Source of the DNA: Streptomyces kurssanovii | Lineage (GTDB): Bacteria; Actinomycetota; Actinomycetes; Streptomycetales; Streptomycetaceae | Direction of reading: 5' to 3' | DNA length: 44,260 nt | Assembly (NCBI RefSeq): GCF_014649695.1 | Contig: NZ_BMTN01000034.1 | Location: 1 to 44,260, forward strand | In this document: positions 24,640 through 33,716 of the stretch, piece by piece | How the letters are laid out: every line of letters begins with the position of its first letter | How positions within the stretch are numbered: the first letter of the stretch is position 1 | The notes under the pieces: generated by a model | What the model saw: the letters and a program-made list of their open reading frames with translations, nothing else | The model's database searches: none | What the model was told of the DNA's origin: nothing | Program-made: the position numbers and the translations under genes

Positions 24640-24960
24640 ACCAGACCGGAGGAGGCTAGCGAGGCCGCCCGTCAGCACGTCGCTGCGGACGGTGAGTTCC
24701 TCGACCGGCACGGCGAGCCGCATCGTGGGGAAGAGTGGGAAAAGCTGCGCGAGGGCGACCTGCAGCTCGATGCTGGCCAGGGGTGCGCCGAGGCAGTAGC
24801 GCGCACCATGGCCGAATGGTGGTGAGGTAGCGCGAGTGGTCGGTGGCGGACAATCCGCACCCCTCCGGCGCTCTGCGGGTGCCGGGACGGTTGCGCACCG
24901 GCAGCCCGGCGGGCGCCAGCACGGTCGGTTCTGCGCAGGAGTGCACTGTCCGCCGCGGCG
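24640..24960 (-). pseudogene. Cytochrome P450 C-terminal remnant
   Basis: The minus strand near 24820-24650 reads FGHGARYCLGAPLASIELQV, ALAQLFPLFPTMRLAVPVEE and LTVRSDVLTGGLASLL, the haem-binding Cys loop and final helix of an actinobacterial P450. Upstream (to about 24960) only scrambled pieces such as FDEPVVGSRRH can be made out, in other frames. The I-helix and ExxR regions are absent. Confidence 0.75.
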
Positions 24961-25086
24961 GGGTTTGTGCCGGCGGCTGCCGACGACCGGTTCATCGAAC
25001 GTCAGCCCGACCCTGTGAGCTGTGAGGTACCCGGACCATTTACCCAGAGGAGGTGGCCCGGAATCGGCGGACGCGATGTCCCCATC

Positions 25087-26051
25087 ATGCTGCAGGACTA
25101 TGCGCAGGAACTGCTGGTGCCGCTTCCGGGCAGGAAACTCGTCGTCGGTGACCCCGAACCGATCGGTGGCTCACCCGCAGGACGCGACTTTCTCACAGCG
25201 GCGCCCCAGGTGTCGGCGGCACGCGGATGTACCTGCCGCTGCTGGACGGCAGTGACCAGGTGGGCGTCATGGCGCTCACTTTGGACCATGTCGACGACTA
25301 CAACCGGCGCCTGCTGCGCAGGCTGTCCAGCCTGGTCGCCGACATGGTGGTCCACCAAGCACGCGTACACCGACCAGTTCTTCCAGGCCCGGCGCCGTGA
25401 ACCGATGAGCGTGGCCTCGGAGATGCAGTGGTCCCTGCTGCCACCGCTGACGATGACCGTGCCGCAGGTGCAGGTCGCGGGGATCCTGGAGCCCGCGTAC
25501 GGCGTGGCCGGTGACAGCTTCGACTACGCCCTCAACGACAACATTCTGCACGTGGCCATGATCGACGCGATGGGCCACGACCTCGCCGCAGCGACGATGG
25601 CCACTGTCGCCGTCGGCGCCTACCGGCACGCCCGTCGCGGCGAGGTGGCTCTGTCGGAGAAGTACACGTTCATGGACCAGGCTCCGTGCCCCTGCTGATC
25701 CGTGACGGGCGGGTCGAGCAGCAACTGCACAGCACGCCCACCCTGTCGGTCGGCTTCGGCGGTGAACGCCCCGGGTCACCGAACACAGGCTTCAGCCCGG
25801 CGACCGGATGCTGTGCTACACCGACGGCGTGATCGAGAAGCGCGACGAGCACGGGCAACTGTTCGGCGAGGACCGTCTCATCGGAGTGCGTGAATCGGTT
25901 GGGGCTGATCCGGGAAGGGGCGCGGGCAGCTGTGCGCCGGCTCTCCCGCACGCTGAAGGAGGAACGCGGCGGGCACACGAGCGACGACGCCACCCTCCTC
26001 CTGATCGAGTGGCGCGGGGGCGCCGCCGACCACCTGGCCGTCATCGACTGA
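25087..26051 (+). pseudogene. SpoIIE/PP2C phosphatase with multiple frameshifts
   Basis: Pieces in three frames assemble to a Streptomyces GAF-PP2C phosphatase: MLQDYAQELLVPLPGRKLVV; GTRMYLPLLDGSDQVGVMAL with DHVDDYNRRLLRRLSSLVAD; RREPMSVASEMQWSLLPPLT, AGILEPAYGVAGDSFDYALN and IDAMGHDLAAATMATVAVGA; VPLLIRDGRVEQQLHSTPTL; DRMLCYTDGVIEKRDEHGQL; HTSDDATLLLIEW; stop at 26049-26051. There are at least three frame changes, and an internal deletion near 25690 removes the strand bearing the GHPAPLL approach. The catalytic Asp/Gly motifs are otherwise recognisable. It is inactive unless the frameshifts are sequencing errors. Confidence 0.8.
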
Positions 26052-26654
26052 GGACCCTGCACCCCGCGTGTGCCAAGGAAGAGGTGGCGCGGCGGAGCAG
26101 TGTTTGGGTACCTGCGTACCGCTGCCCGGGTTGTCCCTGGTGGGAGCGCTCAACTGTGGACGTGTGTAGCGGTCCGTCCAGGTGACTTGCGGCGACGCTG
26201 AGGGCGGGGCGGCTCGCTGCCGGTACGCAGCGCCCGCTGAGTACCGCGCGGTCCCGCTTGTGTGCTGCCCGCTGAAGCCGCGTCCGGCTGCCGTCCTTCA
26301 GGAAGGGGGTCAACCAGGGCCGCTCCGCGGACTGGAGGTGCGCGGGGCGGTCGTGGCCTCGATTCACGCCCGCTTCGGGGTGCCCTGGCCCCAAGTCCTC
26401 CGTCACTCGGGCCGGTGCCACGCGGTGAACCTGCAGTTTTGCGACATCTCTTGGGTGAGGTCCCGTGATGGTGTGGAGTGATCTTCGCCGCGACTGCGTG
26501 GTTTCTGGGCGGTCCCTGTGAAATGACCGGCGGTCCTGGCTGTGAAAACGACCTCCCGTTCGGTGCCCACGTTTTCGGCCGCCGTAACGCAGTAACGAGT
26601 GAGCCGACTGGTCAACCGCCGATGTCGAAACCCGCGCGGGGCCAAGGAGGCGTT
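26052..26654. other. No recognisable gene
   Basis: About 600 bp without a credible coding frame; the longest frame (26182-26481) is Arg/Pro-rich and has no SD. The end carries GGAGG for the small gene at 26655. Confidence 0.45.
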
Positions 26655-26786
26655 ATGGCAAGGGAGTTCTGGCGAACGATCCAGATGGCTATTGAGAAGG
26701 ACAATTGGACGGCCCGCCTTGTCGTGGCTTTGTGCACGTCAGGAGTCGCCGGGCTCGGCGTCTACATGGTCGGCGCTGCCAGGTAA
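26655..26786 (+). CDS. 43-aa single-pass membrane peptide
   Basis: MAREFWRTIQMAIEKDNWTA is an amphipathic N-terminus, followed by one membrane helix (RLVVALCTSGVAGLGVYMVG) and a short end. GGAGG lies four bases before the ATG, and the hydropathy pattern is protein-like despite the size. Its function is unknown. Confidence 0.6.
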   Translation: MAREFWRTIQMAIEKDNWTARLVVALCTSGVAGLGVYMVGAAR

Positions 26787-27059
26787 TCCGGTCGGCGGCC
26801 GCGCGAGGGGTACGCGGCCGCTGCCCCCTGTAGGAGAGACCCGAACGTCACCGGGTGTCCGCTGCGTGGTGCATCCGTCGGCCGCCGCGAGAGAACATCC
26901 TGTACGCCCGCTGGCGCCATGACTGCGTTTTCTGTCATGCCCGGCCGCGCTATCGGTTATCGGTCCCTGTCGCGGGGCCGCCGCCGACACACGGGACCCG
27001 GGAGGGGCCGCAGGTACTGGGGACGACATGGAGCGCTGACCACTGCGGCGCTTGCAGCA

Positions 27060-27193
27060 CCGGGCAGGGCGAGACCTGGTTCCGACTGTGTACCGCGCCG
27101 TGCACCCACGGCTGCTCGGCTACGTACTGGTGCTGGTCAGCGCGAGGCACACCATTGCGTGCCGGAGTCCGGATCCGGGGACCGGAGGGGTAT
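27060..27193 (+). pseudogene. Possible sigma factor region 2 scrap
   Basis: A start-poor frame reads DLVPTVYRAVHPRLLGYVLV and LVSARHTIACRSPDPG, ending at TGA. The VYRxVHPRLLGYVxxLV pattern resembles the start of ECF sigma region 2. The sequence diverges immediately after. Weak evidence on its own. Confidence 0.3.
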
Positions 27194-27350
27194 GAGGCAG
27201 CCTCAGTGAATCAGTGCAGGTGATCCTCAAGGAGCGATTGGTGTCACGCCCGCATTATGCACTGACGCCCCGTTACGATCACCAGCGCATTGGTAAGCGC
27301 CTCGTGGCATGGCAACGAGGCCTGTCCCGTCGTGGGAACGAGGTGTCTTC

Positions 27351-27650
27351 ATGGCCGTTCGGGACAAGTCCGCAAGGATCGGTCGCAGCCAGTTGGAGCA
27401 GCTGCACTTGGCGGTTGCGAAGCAAGCCACCGTCGAGATCCTCGAACCCCGCGACACCCTAACGCTCAGTCGACGCCTGAACGGCATCAACCTCGACCTC
27501 GTCACCGAGGACCGCAACTTCACCGCCCTCAAGACCGGGCAGACGATCCCGTGGGGAACCATTCGTGCCTCAGGCCCCTCAGGCACGCGGATCCGCTATC
27601 GCGTTCGTACTGGACGCGACGTTACCGGGACCCCCGAATTCCCGTTCTAA
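27351..27650 (+). CDS. Hypothetical 99-aa protein
   Basis: MAVRDKSARIGRSQLEQLHL starts a helical part, followed by VEILEPRDTLTLSRRLNGIN, LDLVTEDRNFTALKTGQTIP and WGTIRASGPSGTRIRYRV, which look like alternating beta strands. GAGGTG precedes the ATG. No family is recognised. It lies just upstream of the IS256 element, whose left end begins right after its stop, so the C-terminus may be altered by the insertion. Confidence 0.5.
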   Translation: MAVRDKSARIGRSQLEQLHLAVAKQATVEILEPRDTLTLSRRLNGINLDLVTEDRNFTALKTGQTIPWGTIRASGPSGTRIRYRVRTGRDVTGTPEFPF

Positions 27651-27745
27651 GGGCGTGCAGATCTTTAACTCGTCTTCTTGACCTTGGTTTGGGTGGGTTG
27701 GAAGCGAGGAACGGGACTGTAAATCGTTCGGTGTAACTCCCGATC

Positions 27746-29054
27746 ATGGAAGAAGCATCGATGACCAGTGAGAACGTGTCTGAGTCCGTGGACGTCCAGC
27801 CCACGAAGGCTGTGTCGGCGAAGGCCGTGGACGACCAGTTGATCGACGAGCTGGTGGGCCGTGCCCAGCCCGAGGGCCTACAGCTGACCGGCGAGGGCGG
27901 GCTGCTCCAGCAGCTGACGAAGCGGCTGCTGGAGTCCGCCCTGGAAGGTGAGATCACCGATCACCTCGGCTATGACAAGCACAATCCAGCGGGCAAGGAC
28001 GGTGGCAACTCCCGCAACGGCACACGCTCCAAGACGGTCCTTACCGACGTCGGCCCGGTGGAGATAACCGTGCCTCGCGACCGCGACGGCTCCTTCGAGT
28101 CGAAGATCGTCAAGAAGCGCCAGGGTCATCTCGCTGGCCGCGAAGGGCCTGACCACCGGCGAGGTCCAGGCTCACATGGCCGAGGTCTATGGCGCCGACG
28201 TTTCCCGCCAGACCATCTCCACCATTACCGACAAGGTGCTGGAGGGTATGGCCGAATGGCAGAGCCGACCCCTCGACCCGGTCTATCCGGTCGTCTTCAT
28301 CGACGCAATCCACGTGAAGATCCGCGATGGCGCGGTCGCCAACCGGCCCCACATATGTGGCCCTGGCCGTCACAGTCGAGGGTCGGCGGGAGATCCTCGG
28401 GCTGTGGGCCGGTGACGGCGGCGAGGGCGCCAAGCGCTGGCTCCACATCCTTACCGAGATCAAGAACCGCGGTGTCAGCGACGTGCTCATGCTGGTCTGC
28501 GACGGGCTCAAGGGCCTGCCCGAGGCAGTGGAGACGGTCTGGCCGCGGACCATCGTGCAGACTTGCGTAGTGCATCTGCTGCGGAACTCTCTCCGCTATG
28601 CGGCCCGTCAGGACTGGGACAAGATCGCCAAGCTTCTCAAGCCCGTCTACACGGCCCCGACCGAGGAAGCCGCCCTGGAGCGGTTCGCGGAGTTCGCCGA
28701 TGCCTGGGGCAGGAAGTATCCGGCGATCGTGAAACTGTGGGAGAACGCCTGGGAGGAGTTCACTCCGTTCCTGCGGTTCGACACCGAGATCCGCCGCATC
28801 GTCTGCACGACGAACGCGATCGAGTCGGTGAACGCGCGGATCCGCCGGGCGGTCAAGGCCTGCGGACACTTCCCCAACGAGCAGGCCGCCCTGAAGTGCG
28901 TCTACATGGCGATCATGTTGCTCGATCCCACAGGCAAGGGGCAGGCCCGCTGGACCATGCGCTGGAAGACCGCACTGAATGCCTTCGACATCACTTCGAC
29001 GGCCGCCTGTCGGCAGCCCGCCAGTCACCTCAACTGCCTCAGTTGCACCGGTAG
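27746..29054 (+). mobile_element. IS256-family transposase, three frameshifts
   Basis: The left end carries GGGACTGTAAATCGTTCGGT, an IS256-type terminal repeat, before ATG 27746. The transposase reads LLQQLTKRLLESALEGEITD, HLGYDKHNPAGKDGGNSRNG, then after a deletion and shift near 28125 GLTTGEVQAHMAEVYGADVS and VFIDAIHVKIRDGAVANRP (first Asp). An extra C near 28348 leads to YVALAVTVEGRREILGLWAG, VLMLVCDGLKGLPEAVETVW (second Asp) and VCTTNAIESVNARIRRAVKA (Glu region). A lost T near 28995 leads to FDGRLSAARQ, the usual C-terminus. No matching right terminal repeat was found. The element is dead. Confidence 0.9.
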
Positions 29055-29170
29055 TTCGACAGACCCTCCGGTGGGCCGGGCACCCGCAGTTCACAGGTGT
29101 CTACCGATCCGCAGGTGGTGTGGTTCGCATTCCGGACTGTTGGTCGCACAGGCCCGTCGCCGACCGGCCG

Positions 29171-29865
29171 TCAGCCTCCGTCGGCTGCCGGGGCCGTGTC
29201 GTCGTAGGGGTCGGTCGGCTCCGGGATTTCCTCGACGGTGGTCGCGATCAGGGGCGCTTCCGCCTCGTTCGAGCCTGCGGGACCGGCCGGTTGCCACACT
29301 CCGGTCACGGTCACCCAGGTGTCGGCGGCTGGGGCCCGGGCACCATGCACTTCGACTTTGAGGGACCCCGGCGTCCGCGGCACAGCACTGGATCAACAGG
29401 CGGCTGAGGTACCAGGTGCCGTCCTCGCCAGGCGTGACGAACCGGTCATGCGGACGGTGCAGCCCCGCAAGGAGCCCTCTTTGTCGTAGACGGCGCGGAA
29501 GCTGGAAGTCCCGGACGGGCAGTGGGAGCGGGTCGGTGTCCGGCAGGGCGGGGAAACTGCCGGCGAGAGAGGTGGCCTGGATCTCGTCGCGCGCGGCGGG
29601 TGTAGGAGCCGAGTGCGGGCGGGGCGAAGAGCAGCAGCATCACAGCGGGCACGTACAGCAGCCAGGCGACGCGCGGTCCGTGCGCATGGTCGTGGCCGTC
29701 CGCATCGCCGTCCTGGTGGTTTCCGTGGTGGTGGTGGTCGTCCTCATCCTCTTCCGCGGATGGTTCGTGCACGTACGCACGTGCTTCGCGTATGGCCGCG
29801 GCCAGACTGAGCACCAGCAGCAGCACTCCTGTAGCGACCAGCAGGGGCCGCAGCCCGGCCTTCAC
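29171..29865 (-). pseudogene. TIGR03943 (YcgQ-like) membrane protein, frameshifted
   Basis: The N-terminal frame has two helices around a His/Asp-rich loop: PLLVATGVLLLVLSLAAAIR, then DDHHHHGNHQDGD, and VAWLLYVPAVMLLLFAPPAL followed by GSY. Frameshifts follow. In the other frames the C-terminal domain appears: DRFVTPGEDGTWYLSRLLIQ, CCAADAG, VEVHGARAPAADTWVTVTGV and EAPLIATTVEEIPEPTDPYD. This is the layout of the TIGR03943/DUF1980 family, which normally pairs with a YcgR-type permease (absent here). The His-rich loop suits the metal-related neighbourhood. Confidence 0.7.
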
Positions 29866-29869
29866 GTAG

Positions 29870-30350
29870 CAGATACACCTCGCTCAGCAGCGAGATACGC
29901 AGCACAGCGGCGCCAATGAGCAGGAGCAGCAGTGCCTGGAACCGGCGCTGAGCAGCCGCCGCCTGAGAATGCCGCGGGGCCGTCTCGCCCTCGCTGGTGG
30001 AGGAGAAAGAGATGCGTGCAGCGCCGACCGGCGCCGGGTCGCGCTCGGAGATCTGCCCACGAACGCGACGTAGCCGCGACTCCGGCGTCCGGCACAGCCG
30101 TGCGCGAGAAAGTGGCCGCGCCCAGCATGACCAGTACCATGGCGACTTTGGCGAGCAACAGGGTGCCGTACGTGGTGGAGGTCAGGGCCTCCCAGGAGCC
30201 GACCAGCCGCCAGGACTGGTAGACGCCGCGGTCAGCGGTCCACGGCGGGCAGGTGGGCCAGGCGGGTGTCGAGCATGATGCGGTCGACGGTCTCGTACAG
30301 GGCGCTGTCGGCGCCGCTGACGGCCTCGAGTTGTCACACTGGCACACACC
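29870..30350 (-). pseudogene. CopD-like copper-resistance membrane protein remnant
   Basis: Frames give EAVSGADSALYETVDRIMLD, TRLAHLP, a stop, then in another frame DRGVYQSWRLVGSWEALTST and TYGTLLLAKVAMVLVMLGAA. DRGVYQSWRxxGSWxxLTxTxYGxLLLxKV is the signature of CopD-domain proteins. The N-terminal half and the last helices are missing or scrambled. It lies downstream of the NicO gene on the same strand. Confidence 0.65.
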
Positions 30351-30436
30351 ACGTGATCATTCCGGGGCCCTCGCCATGCCCAGAGGGCAGAACCCAACCG
30401 TCACGCCTCGCGCCTGATCAGCCACCCGACAGGCTC

Positions 30437-32209
30437 TCAGCTGAGGGCCGTGGCAACACCCCTGAGCAGCAAGCCGCATCCCAGCGTCAGGACGACGACG
30501 GCCGAGGCCATCGGTGCGGTTCGGCCAACCAGCGAGAAGAGCGGGCCATGCGGTCGCAGCGCCAGCCTGCGCGTGGTGGTCTCACGCAGGCGGACCACCG
30601 CGAATCCGGCTGCCGCGAGCGTGAGCGCGAGTCCGGCACCGTAGGCGACGACCAGCAGGAACCCGAACCAGGCCTGGCCGAGAGCCGCCGCCCCCACGAG
30701 GACGACGACTGCCGAGGGACTCGGCACCAGTCCGCCGGCGAGACCCATCAGGACCACCCCCCGCAGGCCGGGAGCGGGAGGGACATGCGAGTGACCGTGC
30801 GCGTGGTGGTGACCGTGACCGTGGTGGTCGTGACCATGGCGGTGACCGTGCGTGTCGCTGCTCCGGGGCCGTTGGTGCCCCTGCTGCTCGTCGTGCTCGT
30901 GACGGCGGGGCTCCTCCTGCCCAGGGTCGCCGTCGTGGTGGTGGCCGGTGCCTGTGGGTACAGGCACTGCGGCGGACGGACTCACCGCAGTGGCGTGTCC
31001 GGCGCCGGCCGCGGCCAGTGCCGGCACCCGCTCCGCGGCGGGCGCATCCGTACATCCGGCGGCCTGCGCAGGAGCATCAAGCTGCTTGCGGTCATGGCCG
31101 AGCTCGTGGCGGTGGCCGTGCCCGTGGACGTGTGGTTCGCGGCGCCGTCGCCATGCCCTGCGGACGAGCAGCAGCCCCGCGACGGCCACCAGCCCGCCGC
31201 TCACCGCCGTCAGCCAGGAGACCACCGTGGGCGCGGCCGCGGAGCCCGCGGTGATCAGCGCCCCCAGGGCGAAGACGCCCAACGTGTGCGTCAGAGTCAC
31301 CGACGCACCGAGCGTGAGCACATCACGCAGCGAGGTCCGGCCGCCGGCCGTGGCGGCGGCAGCCATCATCGTCTTGCCGTGGCCCGGTGCCAGCGCGTGC
31401 AGGGCGCCGAGGCACAGGGCCACGACGAGTGCGAACGCGGCGAAGCCGACGGTCAGCTCGTGACGGGCCACCAACCCGGTCAGGGCCTCGGCCCAGCGGT
31501 CCGCGCCACGCGGCAGCACACCCGCCGCCGGTGATCCGTTCCTGGTCGCCTCGCTGCCGCCGTCCGCGAGGGCCGGTCCACCGGACCGGACTGTGAAGGC
31601 AGCGGCCGTGTGCTCGGGCGGAGAGGAGAGGAGGTCGTTGGGGTACGTGCTCAGCCGACGCGACACGGACCGCTGCGGCACGTCCGAGCCATGGAGGGTC
31701 ATCGCGTCACCGCGCCCAGTGATTTCCCGCCAGCCTCCCACGGTCGAGGCATCCGCGGGCCGGTACGCGATACGGATGTCCTCGCCACGTGCCAGCGGTG
31801 CCGTCAGCTCACAGGTCACACGCAGTGTCTTCAGTCCGGCCTGCCCGGGACGCTCCTCGGCGCGCGCCCGGCCGGCCGTGACGGTGGTCCGCTCTCCTCC
31901 ACCGACGACGAGCCGTGCTCCGCGCGCCGCCACGTCGCACCGCGTGCGTGCCCACGCCGACAGTTCGGCCTCGGCCGGACGGCCGTCCCCGTCGGTGTCG
32001 ATGCGGGACAGTTCCTGCGCGGCGGGGATCTCCGCCAGATCCTCCACATGGTCCACGCGCAGCCGGCCCGGTGAGACGACGATGCCGTCGTACTGGCTCA
32101 CCGTGAAGTTCCCCAAGGGATGCGCCCCGGCTGCCCCGGCGGGCACCAACGCGAGCGCGGTGCCCGTCATGAGCACAGCCAGGGCGCCGACGGCGCTGCG
32201 GCACCTCAT
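30437..32209 (-). CDS. NicO/RcnA-type nickel/cobalt exporter with His-rich loop
   Basis: A 590-aa exported/membrane protein. A signal peptide (AVLMTGTALALVPAGAAGAH) is followed by an extracellular domain of about 220 residues, then the membrane part: LGALHALAPGHGKTMMAAAA (residues about 268-287, the family motif APGHGKT), LGASVTLTHTLGVFALGALI with HTLG, and WLTAVSGGLVAVAGLLLVRR. A very His-rich loop follows (about residues 356-476, e.g. HVHGHGHRHELGHD and HGHDHHGHGHHHAHGHSH). The last helices come next (GGLVPSPSAVVVLVGAAALG, AYGAGLALTLAAAG). His-rich NicO proteins export Ni2+ or Co2+. The start overlaps the TPR gene stop by ATGA. Third gene of the DUF4331 operon. Confidence 0.9.
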   Translation of the reverse strand: MRCRSAVGALAVLMTGTALALVPAGAAGAHPLGNFTVSQYDGIVVSPGRLRVDHVEDLAEIPAAQELSRIDTDGDGRPAEAELSAWARTRCDVAARGARLVVGGGERTTVTAGRARAEERPGQAGLKTLRVTCELTAPLARGEDIRIAYRPADASTVGGWREITGRGDAMTLHGSDVPQRSVSRRLSTYPNDLLSSPPEHTAAAFTVRSGGPALADGGSEATRNGSPAAGVLPRGADRWAEALTGLVARHELTVGFAAFALVVALCLGALHALAPGHGKTMMAAAATAGGRTSLRDVLTLGASVTLTHTLGVFALGALITAGSAAAPTVVSWLTAVSGGLVAVAGLLLVRRAWRRRREPHVHGHGHRHELGHDRKQLDAPAQAAGCTDAPAAERVPALAAAGAGHATAVSPSAAVPVPTGTGHHHDGDPGQEEPRRHEHDEQQGHQRPRSSDTHGHRHGHDHHGHGHHHAHGHSHVPPAPGLRGVVLMGLAGGLVPSPSAVVVLVGAAALGQAWFGFLLVVAYGAGLALTLAAAGFAVVRLRETTTRRLALRPHGPLFSLVGRTAPMASAVVVLTLGCGLLLRGVATALS

Positions 32210-33612
32210 GACGCGCTCCGCCCGCTCGGGCCCGCCGGGTCCGGCAGGGCCTTCAGCGCGGATTCGGCCCGGCGCGCACCGACGGGCGAGAAGCCGGGGT
32301 TCAGATCGAGCGCTGCGCGCAGATGGCGCGCGGCCTGTGTGTCGTCACCGAGGGCACGTTCGATCATGCCCAGGTGGTAGAGGAACGACGCGTTGCGGTA
32401 TCCGGGCGAGGGTGCCGTCGCCTTCCTCGCGTAGACGAGGGCCTCCCGGTCCCGGCCATTGACATGGAGTGTCCATCCGAGCGCGTCCGCCGTGTGCACG
32501 GTCTCGCGGCGTTTCCACTCGGCGCGCGCCGAGGACAGTGCCTCGGCGGCATCTCCGTGGTCGGCGGCGACGAGGGCCGAATCCAAGTCAGTGGCAACAC
32601 CGTTGGCGTCTGCCATCCGCATCCATGTGCCGGCCACCTCGTACTGCTGAGCGGCCTCGGTCCGGTCCCCGGCCACCTCGTGCAGCTCCCCGAGCGCTGC
32701 CACCCGCCCCGGCAGCGGCTGGCGCCTGGCGACCTCCTCGAGAGCTCTCAGCGCCTTGCGCTCCTCCCCTTGTGCGGCATATGTGCGCCCGCGCCCCTCC
32801 TGGGCCGGCAAGTGCTGCGGATCGGCGCGCAGTGCCTCGGCGAAGTGGTCGAGGGCCTGCTGGTACCGGCCCTGGCTCCAGTCCAGTTGGCCGAGCGCGG
32901 TGGCGACGTACGCCCGGTCCGCCGAAGCCGTCGCGGACCTCAGGGCCCGCGTCAGCACACGTCTGGCTCCTTCCGTGTCGCCACGCAGCTCGAGCACATA
33001 CGCGTAGCGGGTGAAGACCGGGATGCCGGGGCGGCGGCGGTCGGCAAGTTGCACGGCCCGGTACGCCTCGTCATACCGCCCGAGTTCGACGAGCGCGTCG
33101 ACCCGGCCGGCGAGTGCCCGCTCGCTGTACCCGTTCACCCGCAGAGCACGGTCCGCGAGGTCCAGCGCGGACGCGAAGTCGTGCCGGGCGGCGGCCAGCA
33201 CGGCCTGCCCCGCGAGCGCGGCATCGTTCTCGGCGGCCGGAAGCAGCTTCAGTGAACGCGCGAACGCCTTCTCAGCCTTCGGATACCGCGTCGGATCACC
33301 ACTGATCCTTGCCTGTTCGACGTACGCGACGCCGAGCGTCGCCCACCCGGCGGCGTCCTTGGGCTGCGCGTCGAGGTGCTTCTGCAGGGCAGCCGTTCCC
33401 CGCGCGAGATCGTCCGCCGGCAGCCGCTCCACGGGGACTCCCGCGGCGAGCACGGGCGCGCTCCGCACCGGGCGACCGGAGTCAGCGTCCGCACCGAGGA
33501 CCACCGAGGCGGCGGTGAGTCCCAGGGCCACGGCGGCAACCGCGGCGATCCGCAGGTGCGGGCCGATTCCCCGCTCACGCACTCGCGCGAGAAGCGGCTT
33601 CCGTACGGGCAT
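32206..33612 (-). CDS. TPR protein with N-terminal membrane anchor
   Basis: A 468-aa protein. A single N-terminal helix (LRIAAVAAVALGLTAASVVLG) anchors it. The rest is tetratricopeptide repeats: GWATLGVAYVEQARISGDPT, ALAGRVDALVELGRYDEAYR, YVATALGQLDWSQGRYQQAL and SFLYHLGMIERALGDDTQAA ending LNPGFSPV. The start at ATG 33612 (MPVRKPLL) follows GAGGAAG; further upstream the frame is non-coding. It sits between DUF4331 and NicO with translational overlap, an arrangement I have seen for DUF4331 genes in streptomycetes. It is probably a scaffold for the exported metal system. Confidence 0.88.
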   Translation of the reverse strand: MPVRKPLLARVRERGIGPHLRIAAVAAVALGLTAASVVLGADADSGRPVRSAPVLAAGVPVERLPADDLARGTAALQKHLDAQPKDAAGWATLGVAYVEQARISGDPTRYPKAEKAFARSLKLLPAAENDAALAGQAVLAAARHDFASALDLADRALRVNGYSERALAGRVDALVELGRYDEAYRAVQLADRRRPGIPVFTRYAYVLELRGDTEGARRVLTRALRSATASADRAYVATALGQLDWSQGRYQQALDHFAEALRADPQHLPAQEGRGRTYAAQGEERKALRALEEVARRQPLPGRVAALGELHEVAGDRTEAAQQYEVAGTWMRMADANGVATDLDSALVAADHGDAAEALSSARAEWKRRETVHTADALGWTLHVNGRDREALVYARKATAPSPGYRNASFLYHLGMIERALGDDTQAARHLRAALDLNPGFSPVGARRAESALKALPDPAGPSGRSAS

Positions 33613-33716
33613 GTGTGTCAACTTCCTCGGTCCGGTCGAAAAGAAAGGTGGCCCGGCGGCGCCGCGGGGGCGGACCGCGCCGCCGGGCCGTTCGGGGTGC
33701 CCTGTGTCCCGTCGGG

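Noticed and set aside
26182-26481. 99-codon frame between the phosphatase remnant and the small membrane gene
   Set aside because: No ribosome binding site, composition not protein-like, no recognisable motif.
30266-31534. 422-codon plus-strand frame opposite the NicO gene
   Set aside because: Low-complexity shadow of the His-rich loop and signal region; the minus-strand gene has clear family motifs.
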